NCBI GenBank assembly: GCA_040905025.1
Contig: JBBDSJ010000010.1
Coordinates: 1-13,067 of the forward strand
From: JBBDSJ01 sp040905025
GTDB lineage: Bacteria > Pseudomonadota > Gammaproteobacteria > Methylohalomonadales > Methylohalomonadaceae
Direction: 5' to 3'
Length of the DNA stretch: 13,067 nucleotides
Shown here: in pieces, positions 7,401 through 13,067 of the stretch
How the letters are laid out: every line of letters starts with the position of its first letter
Position numbering within the stretch: the first letter of the stretch is position 1
Notes under the pieces: generated by a model
The model's input: only the letters and a program-made list of their open reading frames with translations
The model's database searches: none
Told to the model about the DNA's origin: nothing
Position numbers and translations under genes: made by a program

Positions 7401-7499
7401 TTCATCAAAGGCGCCAGCGTCGCGCTTATCATAACTACCCGCGCCAACCAGACCGGCTTCAATGGCTATTTCAAAATCCTGTTCGGTATGGCCGGACAT
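4437..7499 (-). CDS. hsdR: HsdR, Type I restriction endonuclease subunit
   Basis: This is the motor and nuclease subunit of the Type I restriction complex. It translocates DNA using ATP from an unmodified target and cuts at a distance. The N-terminal PD-(D/E)XK-type nuclease shows IIDVTLSLNGLPVVTAELK, with D146, E160 and K162, and QYMQ near 176. The SF2 helicase part has Walker A HSAGSGKS (315-322), DEAH (433-436), FTATPK (498-503), a TGFDQPLLQTMYV region (689-701) and QTLSRLNR (712-719). The C-terminal third is probably the helical region that contacts the methylase core. The length of 1020 residues is normal for the family. The start is supported by GGGGAG at 7506-7511, 6 bp from the ATG. 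It is the last gene of the operon, 17 bp after the PIN-like gene. No frameshift is seen, so it looks functional. Confidence 0.95.
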   Translation of the reverse strand: MSGHTEQDFEIAIEAGLVGAGSYDKRDAGAFDEVLAVFPDDVAGFLQDSQSGKWGQLEALLGDKTRSTVLDSLAKELEIKGTLHVLRYGFKCYGKTFRMAHFRPNSGMNPDAAAAYSKNRLTITRQVAFTSVMKKADGKNRRCIIDVTLSLNGLPVVTAELKNPLTGQRAADAVKQYMQERDERDLLFHFKKRALVHFAVDPDEVWMTTCLKGKETVFLPFNRGHNHGAGNPPVENNWKTHYLWDEVLEKESLMDILQRFMHLELKERQIKTDKGVRTVRKETMIFPRYHQLDAVRKLVFHAQEYGSGHNYLVQHSAGSGKSNSIAWLAHRLASLHDANDQKVFHSVVVVTDRRVLDQQLQNTIYQFEHKTGVVEKIDENTRQLAQALSGGTPIIITTLQKFPFISQALSTLEKKGEGIKIDTADKRFAVIVDEAHSSQSGETATELRGMLNKDGIEAAIAAQMSDEEDDALSDEARAAILRDSLKRARQPNLSFFAFTATPKFKTKSLFDEPGPSGTSPFHEYSMRQAIEEGFIMDVLQNYTTYKRFFGLIKQVENDPEVPRKKAAKALARYLELHPVNIEQVVSVIVEHFRLYVMHELGGRAKAMVVTGSRLAAVKYKLAFDRYIKDNAYTGIRSLVAFSGSVEDPDDPGSAYTEVAMNNGLAESELPETFEREDYRVLLVAEKYQTGFDQPLLQTMYVVKRLAGVQAVQTLSRLNRMAPGKARTFVLDFANEEDEIYQSFKPYYEATPVGENADPHQLSELQHKLLAWAIFAPDDVNAFAEVWYRRKRDHSASDHRVMNAVLDTAVTRFRDHEEAEQEEFRGQLTAYRNLYAFLSQIIPYQDSELEKFYAFVRNLLAKLPPPGDGQGFSLDDEVALRFFRLQQMTEGSIDLGTGEAYPLKGPTDVGTSSVKDEAVTLSSLVEKLNERFGTDFTGADQLFFDQISASAQGNEKIVEAARANNLPNFSAFLERMLDELFIDRMDGNEEIFSRIMTDKQFRNAAHEHLAEEIFNWVRTGD

Positions 7500-7516
7500 C
7501 CGTCTCTCCCCAATAA

Positions 7517-8011
7517 TCAGTGATATTGCACCTGCAAGGCTCGGAGCATGGTAAAGACATTCTCAGGACGGACGCCAAATTGATTGCATACATCAGGAAG
7601 CTTGATCTGATTGCGCGATTCCGGGCGAGGCTCCTCTTGGGTTACCACAACGCAATCATTCACCCGAGCATAGGCTACTAGCCAACCATCGGCGCCAGTG
7701 GCAAATTGGGCTTTGGCGCTATCGAAATACTGAGGATTGCGCTGAACCCACATCATGATATCGGTATAAGCAGCCGCCACATCAGCCTGATGCGTGCTGA
7801 GAAAAAAGCCAGCGGGTACCGATTCATTTACCCACCTTACCAAGTCATCATCGTCTCTGCCTTGCAAAAGCTCCATCCGATTGCGATCCAGGCTGTAAAC
7901 CTGTCCAGCCCGGTGCTGAACCAACAGGCTGTTCCAGAACCCAGGGCACAAGTCAAAAGCGTAATAACTGTTTTTGGCAGTAATCAAGACATCGGAATCA
8001 ATTACATACAT
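7517..8011 (-). CDS. DUF4411 family PIN-like protein, putative toxin
   Basis: This is a 164-residue protein that fits the DUF4411 family, a branch of the PIN-like nuclease superfamily. PIN toxins cleave RNA with a metal held by acidic residues. Candidate acidic residues are D5 and D7 (YVIDSDVLI), E47, and D108 (TGADGWLVAYA), followed by the VVVTQE strand at 121-126 that is common in PIN folds. An N-terminal motif SYYAFDLCPGFW (15-26) is characteristic of DUF4411. It starts 2 bp after the stop of the ImmA/IrrE-type gene, so the two are translationally coupled and probably act together. The pairing recalls toxin-antitoxin modules, with this protein as the toxin. Toxicity and the RNase role are inferred from the superfamily and have not been shown by anything visible here. 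Confidence 0.8.
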   Translation of the reverse strand: MYVIDSDVLITAKNSYYAFDLCPGFWNSLLVQHRAGQVYSLDRNRMELLQGRDDDDLVRWVNESVPAGFFLSTHQADVAAAYTDIMMWVQRNPQYFDSAKAQFATGADGWLVAYARVNDCVVVTQEEPRPESRNQIKLPDVCNQFGVRPENVFTMLRALQVQYH

Positions 8012-8013
8012 CC

Positions 8014-9171
8014 TTAGGGCAACTCCATTCCCAGACGGCGGGCATATTCCTGAAATGCGCCGCCGTTCAATCCGGTCAGATCATAGGCTTGCTTGAAGCC
8101 AATGCGTCCCTCTTTGGCGGCGCAGATCACCTGCTCCGCAAACAGGCTGCCGACACGGGTATTCTGATTATTGTAAAAGTCCCCGCCACCGCCAGCCCCT
8201 TGCTTTTGTCTGTGTTCCTGGCGGATATACGCTTCATAAAAATCGAAGAAATACTGGCGTTCCACCAGACGCAGGTCCATCGCCCGGCGACCGATAACAA
8301 TAGGGCTTACCTTGAACCAACGTGCCAGTAATTCAAAGGGCGCTGCTTCTCGCCGCACTTCCGGCCAGTTAGTGCGCAACTCCGCCTCCGGTACCAGAAA
8401 CTCGGCCGCTGCCCGGTCACAGAATGTTTCTACCGCACCGCCGTCCGGGAAAATGCCAGAAAAACCGGACAAGCCGGAGCCTTGCGCGCCCAACCAGAGA
8501 TGGGCCAGCTCATGCGCCAGCGTAAACATCTGTGCAGACTTGGCATCCGCGCCATTAACGAAGAGCAACGGCGCATACTCATCACTGAGCGCAAAGCCGC
8601 GAAACTCCTCCACATTCAGAACACGATGGGTATTGTTGCCCACCACGCCATTAACGATCGCCATCACCCCCAGTGCTTCAATCGCAGTGCGCAAGGCACT
8701 AACTGCCTCCTGCCAGGTGTGCACATTGGCCGCCCAGCCGTCTTCCAAGCCCAATAAGCGGCGCATTTCCCGACCTATGGCCGCCGGCTCGTCAGTCAGG
8801 CGCGCGCTACCGACAAATTCAAGCGAAGGAGCTTCACACTCCAGACGGGTTTCCCTTAACCAGGCCTGGCGCCGCTGCATGGCATAAATGGTATCCAGCA
8901 GGTCTGGACTGGCAGAGCGAAGCTGCTGATTCTGCACCGTACGAAAATCCGGAATCGGCATAGGGATATCCGGCGGTTCAGGCAGAAACAGATAGCCAAA
9001 CGGCACGTGGGTGGCACTGGCATAATCTTCCAGTTGCTTGAACGTCGGCTGCACCTCACCCCGCTCCCACTCGGGAAGCTTGGGGAATCGGGCGGCAAGT
9101 GCGTCCATATCCAGATGGGCGCGCTCGCGGGCCCACTGGACAAGTTCGGGACTGACAGCGACGCGGGTCAT
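8014..9171 (-). CDS. HTH and ImmA/IrrE-type metallopeptidase domain protein, putative antitoxin
   Basis: This is a 385-residue cytoplasmic protein. The N-terminal part (about 5-65) looks like an XRE-type DNA-binding region (ELVQWARERAHLDMDALAARF..WERGEVQPTFKQLEDYASATHVPFGYLF). The middle carries the ImmA/IrrE peptidase domain with the zinc motif HELAH at 220-224 and the downstream E248 in VETFCDRAAAEFLVP, aligned with the third metal ligand. ImmA cleaves repressors in Bacillus mobile elements, and IrrE/DdrO is a stress-sensing pair. Here the domain is coupled to a DUF4411 gene, so an antitoxin or regulator role is likely. The start at 9171 has an AGAGG site about 10 bp upstream and a probable promoter ending near 9193. 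The C-terminal region (after 300) contains a Gln/Gly-rich stretch (EHRQKQGAGGGGD). The operon order places it between hsdS and hsdR. Confidence 0.85.
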   Translation of the reverse strand: MTRVAVSPELVQWARERAHLDMDALAARFPKLPEWERGEVQPTFKQLEDYASATHVPFGYLFLPEPPDIPMPIPDFRTVQNQQLRSASPDLLDTIYAMQRRQAWLRETRLECEAPSLEFVGSARLTDEPAAIGREMRRLLGLEDGWAANVHTWQEAVSALRTAIEALGVMAIVNGVVGNNTHRVLNVEEFRGFALSDEYAPLLFVNGADAKSAQMFTLAHELAHLWLGAQGSGLSGFSGIFPDGGAVETFCDRAAAEFLVPEAELRTNWPEVRREAAPFELLARWFKVSPIVIGRRAMDLRLVERQYFFDFYEAYIRQEHRQKQGAGGGGDFYNNQNTRVGSLFAEQVICAAKEGRIGFKQAYDLTGLNGGAFQEYARRLGMELP

Positions 9172-9192
9172 GATGGTTTTACCTCTTTGGCC

Positions 9193-9221
9193 ATTATAGC
9201 GACCAACATCATTGCAGTCCT
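9193..9221 (-). promoter_or_regulatory. probable internal promoter for the ImmA/IrrE-DUF4411 pair
   Basis: On the - strand AGGACT (9221-9216) and a perfect TATAAT (9198-9193) are 17 bp apart, with the -10 ending 21 bp before the ATG at 9171. The -35 overlaps the last codons of hsdS. It would let the toxin-antitoxin-like pair be expressed independently of hsdM. The expected start site leaves only a very short leader that includes the AGAGG ribosome-binding site. Confidence 0.45.
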
Positions 9222-10483
9222 TCGATTTGGCCGGTTACGGCGGCGGTGATGAGAGCGGCTCGATATTCTGATAGTCGATCAATGGATTTCTCTATTTTAG
9301 CCTCTACGTATCTTTGGCGGGAGAATTCCCCTGAAAGGTATTTCGATATTTCAGGCTGCTCAGTCAGTGGAGGTAATGCAGTAATGAACCCACCAAGCTC
9401 TTCTGCATTCAGATGTGGTTGCGCCGCTCGTTGCCGTGCAAGGTAAATTTGTCCTTGCAACATGAACTTTGATAACAATACAAAGGCTATAAACTCGGAA
9501 ACAGCACTATCTGCCGAAAAAACCATGTCATACCCAGCGACAAAACCAGCCAAGTTCTCGGTAACGAGTGCGCTATCCCCGGTATATGCACCACTCCGCA
9601 CGACGAGAATTTCTCCGGCCTGTAACGCAGGTTTGCGATGCCAGGGAACTGCATTTATGTCAACCCGCTGCACCTGTGAAAGATCGACTGTTCCCCGATA
9701 AATATCGGTCGCTCTTATGAATGGAATACCATCATCGTCCTTCGCGGGAGGCTCGCCTAAGCCGTAGCGAGTTTTACCAAGGAACTTCAATCGTTTTACC
9801 TCCCAATGCGCCGGAATATCCCCCAGCCAGTCGATGCCAGAGGGCTTCATGGGAGCGTCGGGGTTCAGGCCCTTGGTGACGGTGCGGGTGATCAGGGCCT
9901 GGCGCTTTTCGGCCAGGCGGTCCAGCAGGACGCATTTCCTTTCGATCAGGCCGTCGATGCGTGCTGTCTTTTCATCCAGAAACTGTGCGATGCGGCGTTG
10001 GGTTTCGAGGCCCGGTAAAGGCAATGGTTGGTGACCGACGATTTCCCAATCGGCGCGGGGCATTTTTGATCCAAAGGTTTCCGCGTCAATGCTGTCAATG
10101 AATCCTTTGGAAGTCAGCACATAGAACAGAAAACGTGGCAGAACTGTATCTGAGGAACGTAGACAAAGTAATTCGCCAGAACTCACGCCGTCGAAATCAG
10201 CGTGATAAACCTTGGCAAGATAAGGCCGGAGTTTGTTCAAAAGCACATCATCAACCTGAAACCTCCGCCCATCGGATTCTGTAGGTTGCGGGTGATCGTT
10301 CAGTAACTTGCCAGTCCACGACGAAATGTCTTCGTTAGATATATATGGCAGCTGCGACTGTTCCTCCTCCGAAGGTCTTTCTGTTGAAAGTCGAACGCTC
10401 CACTTAAGCCAGTCGCTATCCCAGCTATCTGGCAAAGCTGCAACCCAGGCGGGCAACTCATCACTGCTGGCGAAGTAGCTCAT
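9209..10483 (-). CDS. hsdS: HsdS, Type I specificity subunit
   Basis: This is the DNA-recognition subunit shared by the methylase and restriction forms of the complex. The 424 residues form two target-recognition domains (about 15-155 and 215-368). Each is followed by a conserved helical spacer: LPGLETQRRIAQFLDEKTARIDGLIERK... (157-206) and LPPLTEQPEISKYLSGEFSRQRYVEAKIEKS... (370-420), which end in the matching LITRTVTKGL and LITAAVTGQI. The spacers set the distance between the two half-sites of a bipartite target, whose sequence cannot be deduced. The first half is unusual only in a short acidic N terminus. The start codon overlaps the hsdM stop by 4 bp (ATGA), so translation is coupled. Confidence 0.94.
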   Translation of the reverse strand: MSYFASSDELPAWVAALPDSWDSDWLKWSVRLSTERPSEEEQSQLPYISNEDISSWTGKLLNDHPQPTESDGRRFQVDDVLLNKLRPYLAKVYHADFDGVSSGELLCLRSSDTVLPRFLFYVLTSKGFIDSIDAETFGSKMPRADWEIVGHQPLPLPGLETQRRIAQFLDEKTARIDGLIERKCVLLDRLAEKRQALITRTVTKGLNPDAPMKPSGIDWLGDIPAHWEVKRLKFLGKTRYGLGEPPAKDDDGIPFIRATDIYRGTVDLSQVQRVDINAVPWHRKPALQAGEILVVRSGAYTGDSALVTENLAGFVAGYDMVFSADSAVSEFIAFVLLSKFMLQGQIYLARQRAAQPHLNAEELGGFITALPPLTEQPEISKYLSGEFSRQRYVEAKIEKSIDRLSEYRAALITAAVTGQIEGLQ

Positions 10484-12657
10484 TTCACCAACCCCTTCAA
10501 CAATCCAGCAATCTCCCCCTCCAGCAAGGTGATTTCCTTTTCGATCTCAAACAGCGGACGCGGCGGCTTGTAGACGTAAAAATGCCGGTTGATCGGGATC
10601 TCGTAACCCGCCTTGGTTTTGCTGTAATCCACCCAGGCATCGGGCACATGGGGCAGCACTTCGCGCGCCATATAGGCGTCAATGTCCTTTCTGAAAGTTT
10701 CTACCAGCTCGTCATTGGGTTTGTCCGGGCCAAACTGCATGGGTAATGGCAGCTCGGTGCTTGGTGGCAGCGGAATGTTTTCAGTATCGCGCAATTCACT
10801 GTCCGGCTCTGCTCGGCCCTTGCTGTCCCGGCAAATCTCGGCTTCAGGGTCACGTTCGCCCAGTGCCACGAAGATTGCTTTCTTAATGGCAGTAGCAATT
10901 TTTACGTCTGCGCGGTTGGCTGCAGCCAGAAGATCCGCTTCGAAGACAGCCCGGTCCATGTAACAGCCTTTACTTTTCAGTTTAGTTAGTACTGCCCGGA
11001 TCGCGTCTTGCTGTTCGCGGCCCGCCTCAATTTCTTTCCGCGCTGCTTTTTTGTTCTTGCGTTTTTTGGAGGTGGCCAGGTTAGCAAAAGCGGTCTGCTC
11101 TTCCAGCCGGGCGATGCGCTCCGGGGTGGCCTCGAAGTTCATGCGCAGGGGGCGCTCTACCGTGACCTTGAGAAAGCCAAACTCGCGGTTCTCGAAAAGT
11201 CGTGAGACCACGCGGGTTTCGGTGTCGCCGTTGATCTTGACCTCGGCTGTCTCACCATCCCGATAATTGCCGTACAGGCGGGTCAGGTGGCGGATTTGCT
11301 CTTCGGTAATTTCGTTGCGTTTGTTGTTGAGGCTTTTCTTCATGCGCTGGAAAAAGCGCGTGCCGTCGATCAACTGCACCTTGCCGCGCCGTTCTGGAGC
11401 CTTGCGGTTAGTCACCAACCAGACATAGGTAAAGATGCCTGTGTTGTAAAAGAGCTGGTCGGGCAGCGTAACTATGGCATCGAGCCAGTCGTTTTCGATA
11501 ATCCAGCGGCGGATATTCGATGGGCCCGAGCCGGCATCACCGGAAAACAGCGGTGAGCCGTTGAAGACAATGGCAATCTTGGAACCGGCCGCATCCTCAT
11601 CCCCTTCCTTGTAGGGGTGCATCTTGGAAATCATGTGCTGAAGGAACAGCAGCGAGCCGTCATTGATGGCCGGCAGCCCGGCACCGAAGCGCCCGGTAAA
11701 TCCCATCTCCTTGTGTTCCTTCTCGACAACAGTTTTCTGGTCTTTCCACTCCACGCCAAAAGGTGGATTGGCCAGCAGGTAGTGGAATCGCTTGCCCTCG
11801 AACCCGTCACGGGTCTTGCCGTCGCCCAGGGTGTCACCAAGTACGATGCTGCTGGTGTCTTCATCCTTAATCAGCATGTCCGAACAGCAGATGGCCCAGG
11901 ATTCGTCGTTGTACTCCTGTCCGAAGAGAGCAAGATTGGCGTCTTCGTTCTGGCCAAGAATAAATTTTTCCGACTCCGATAACATGCCACCGGTGCCACA
12001 AGCCGGGTCGTAAATAGTACGGTAAATGCCCGGCGTGTAGACATCCTGCTCGCCGGTGTAGATCAGATTGGCCATCAGACGGATGACCTCGCGCGGGGTG
12101 AAGTGATCACCGGCCTCTTCGTTGGCCTGCTCGTTAAAGCGCATCACCAGATGCTCGAACAGGTAACCCATTTGCAGGTTGTCGATGCGATCCGGGTGTA
12201 AGTCCACTTCCGCCATGGCCTTGACGATGGTGAACAGCCGATTGCTGGCATCAAGCTTTTCGATCTGATCGGTGAACTTGAAGCGCTCGAAAATGGCGCG
12301 GGCCGTGGGAGAAAAGCCGTTGATATAAGCAACTAGATTGGGCGCGATGTTCTCCGCATCGCCCAGCAACTTCTCAAAGGTAAACGGACTGGTGTTGTAG
12401 AGCGGATGAGTACGCGAGGGATCAGCCGCTTTACCAAGCAGCTTCTGCATGGCGCTTTCCGGCATATCCTGAGCAGTCAGCTTCTCGTATTGCTTGAGCA
12501 CCTTGTCTTTGGTGGGCTCAAGAACACAATCCAGACGACGCAACACCACAATAGGCAGCATAACCAGGCGGTACTGCGGCGGGCGATAGGGGCCACGAAG
12601 ACGGTTGGCAACTTCCCAGATATGGCCTTTTAGTTGCTCGTGCAACTGTAAATTCAT
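10480..12657 (-). CDS. hsdM: HsdM, Type I adenine methyltransferase subunit
   Basis: This subunit makes N6-methyladenine with S-adenosylmethionine, protecting host DNA as part of M2S1 and restricting as R2M2S1. The N-terminal helical domain (1-150) is followed by GDHFTPREVIRLM (183-195), the SAM-binding motif I DPACGTGGM (217-225) and catalytic motif IV NPPFG (297-301). The protein has 725 residues, about 200 more than E. coli HsdM (529). The extra part includes a Lys/Arg-rich linker (KKRKNKKAARK, 531-541) and a C-terminal segment (about 650-725) ending in FEIEKEITLLEGEIAGLLKGL, a coiled coil that probably packs against HsdS. Long forms of this kind are common in one Type I subgroup. The start at 12657 has AGGGG at 12667-12671 with 9-bp spacing. 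It is the first gene of the operon, and an IS end lies about 33 bp upstream. Confidence 0.95.
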   Translation of the reverse strand: MNLQLHEQLKGHIWEVANRLRGPYRPPQYRLVMLPIVVLRRLDCVLEPTKDKVLKQYEKLTAQDMPESAMQKLLGKAADPSRTHPLYNTSPFTFEKLLGDAENIAPNLVAYINGFSPTARAIFERFKFTDQIEKLDASNRLFTIVKAMAEVDLHPDRIDNLQMGYLFEHLVMRFNEQANEEAGDHFTPREVIRLMANLIYTGEQDVYTPGIYRTIYDPACGTGGMLSESEKFILGQNEDANLALFGQEYNDESWAICCSDMLIKDEDTSSIVLGDTLGDGKTRDGFEGKRFHYLLANPPFGVEWKDQKTVVEKEHKEMGFTGRFGAGLPAINDGSLLFLQHMISKMHPYKEGDEDAAGSKIAIVFNGSPLFSGDAGSGPSNIRRWIIENDWLDAIVTLPDQLFYNTGIFTYVWLVTNRKAPERRGKVQLIDGTRFFQRMKKSLNNKRNEITEEQIRHLTRLYGNYRDGETAEVKINGDTETRVVSRLFENREFGFLKVTVERPLRMNFEATPERIARLEEQTAFANLATSKKRKNKKAARKEIEAGREQQDAIRAVLTKLKSKGCYMDRAVFEADLLAAANRADVKIATAIKKAIFVALGERDPEAEICRDSKGRAEPDSELRDTENIPLPPSTELPLPMQFGPDKPNDELVETFRKDIDAYMAREVLPHVPDAWVDYSKTKAGYEIPINRHFYVYKPPRPLFEIEKEITLLEGEIAGLLKGLVK

Positions 12658-12673
12658 ATGTAAATACCCCTGA

Positions 12674-12691
12674 TAGCTATTCTTAGCTATT
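12674..12691. repeat. two TAGCTATT direct repeats upstream of hsdM
   Basis: TAGCTATT occurs at 12674-12681 and again at 12684-12691, 10 bp apart, between the IS end and the hsdM ribosome-binding site. The TAGCTA core is itself palindromic. The pair could be an operator for the restriction operon or part of an IS target duplication; neither is proven. Confidence 0.35.
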
Positions 12692-13067
12692 GAACAGAAT
12701 ATGGGGTTCTACCCCGTTTCCACGGACGGTTTTAAGAAAGCTGAAAACGCCAGATCACGCTTGGCAACTCGTCGTCGCATCCGCGGATTGTGAAAGCGCT
12801 CAATGTAATTAAATATATCGGCTTTGGCCACGTCCAGTGTTGGGTAACTTCGATGGTTTACGCGTTCGCGCTTGAGCATGCCAAAAAAACCCTCGCAAGC
12901 CGCATTGTCACCGCAGTGCCCCACTGCACTCATGGAACAAAGCAACGTGTTGCGCTTAAGAAACGTCTGGTAATCATGGCTACGAAACTGACTGCCACGA
13001 TCGGAGTGCAGGATTGCATATTCCGGCCCAAGGTGAACAGCCATTCCGATTCAACGTGAACACCGAT
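12691..13067 (-). mobile_element. IS3-family insertion sequence, right end (continues beyond window)
   Basis: A transposase tail on the - strand ends at 12709, and the bases just outside begin TGAACAGAATATGGGG at 12691. This resembles the TGAAC-type terminal inverted repeats of IS3-family elements, so the element's right end is placed near 12691. The other end and the target duplication are not in view. The boundary is an estimate. Confidence 0.45.
12709..13044 (-). pseudogene. IS3-family transposase (OrfB), C-terminal part, probably decayed
   Basis: The integrase-core half of an IS3-family OrfB transposase is visible: LHSDRGSQF (residues 12-20 of the visible frame) carries the second Asp of the DDE triad. 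SMSAVGHCGDNAACEGFFGMLKRE carries the Glu, in the usual FF..LK(R/K)E context. The tail NYIERFHNPRMRRRVAKRDLAFSAFLKPSVETG is the normal end of the protein. The DDE region is complete from the second Asp to the stop TAG at 12709-12711. Upstream, however, an in-frame TGA lies at 13053-13051, only two codons before the apparent ATG. A functional OrfB should read on for roughly 150 residues there, which indicates a nonsense mutation, frameshift or truncation. The remaining 14 bp in the window do not show which. Confidence 0.75.

Larger units (their letters stand above)
4232..13067. mobile_element. genomic island with Type I restriction-modification operon (right end not in window)
   Basis: Everything to the right of the second tRNA 3' end appears to be acquired DNA. 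It begins with a second attachment-site architecture (hairpin plus phased repeats) and continues with a defence operon and an IS remnant. No integrase is in the window; it may lie beyond 13067 or be lost. The extent is an inference from the attachment site and gene content, as no third copy of the tRNA repeat is seen. Confidence 0.5.

Noticed and set aside
4345..12700. 10-bp sequence TGAACAGAAT at 4345-4354 and 12691-12700, flanking the restriction operon as a possible direct repeat
   Set aside because: A 10-bp match between two places is expected many times by chance in 13 kb, and the flanks do not extend it. The right copy is better explained as the IS end.
1..13067. Search for CRISPR arrays or retron/DGR-like repeats
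   Set aside because: No regularly spaced repeats of 20-40 bp with spacers were seen, and there is no reverse transcriptase or cas gene. The only phased repeats are the short 11-bp attachment-site sets.

Overview
The window looks like a piece of a gammaproteobacterial chromosome, probably a draft or metagenomic scaffold. It contains an exact 100-N gap at 3383-3482. The lineage call is an inference. It rests on the CbpA-CbpM co-chaperone pair, which closely resembles the enterobacterial one, and on the CCA-encoding tRNA-Arg(CCG). Genus cannot be read from the sequence.

The left part (1-3289, + strand) looks like ordinary chromosomal backbone. It holds a small RDD-family membrane protein, a secreted PQQ-dependent aldose-sugar dehydrogenase of the YliI/Asd type, and the two-gene operon cbpA-cbpM (a DnaJ-like co-chaperone and its modulator). 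Possible promoters and terminator hairpins separate these units.

The middle (3290-4436) is an integration hot spot. The assembly gap interrupts the start of a tRNA-Arg(CCG) gene whose complete copy lies at 3484-3560. A 40-bp copy of the tRNA 3' end recurs at 4201-4240. Each copy is followed by the same layout: a hairpin, then three TGTGNCCA-like repeats at exact 11-bp spacing, starting 47-48 bp after the CCA. This reads as two tandem attachment sites of related tyrosine-recombinase elements. Between them is a 640-bp remnant with no intact gene. It carries the C-terminal 73 codons of an HNH endonuclease, whose stop codon overlaps a palindrome built like an integron attC site.

The right part (4437-12657, - strand) is one defence operon. 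Transcribed right to left it reads hsdM, hsdS, an ImmA/IrrE-type HTH-metallopeptidase gene, a DUF4411 PIN-like gene, then hsdR. Together hsdM, hsdS and hsdR encode a complete-looking Type I restriction-modification system. The two genes between hsdS and hsdR resemble a toxin-antitoxin pair and appear to have their own promoter. At the right edge (about 12691 onward) the end of a decayed IS3-family element lies about 33 bp upstream of the hsdM start codon. No integrase gene is visible, and the far boundary of the island is outside the window.

The most interesting points are the duplicated phased attachment-site architecture, the HNH/attC-like cassette fragment trapped between the two tRNA ends, and the toxin-antitoxin-like pair nested in the restriction operon.
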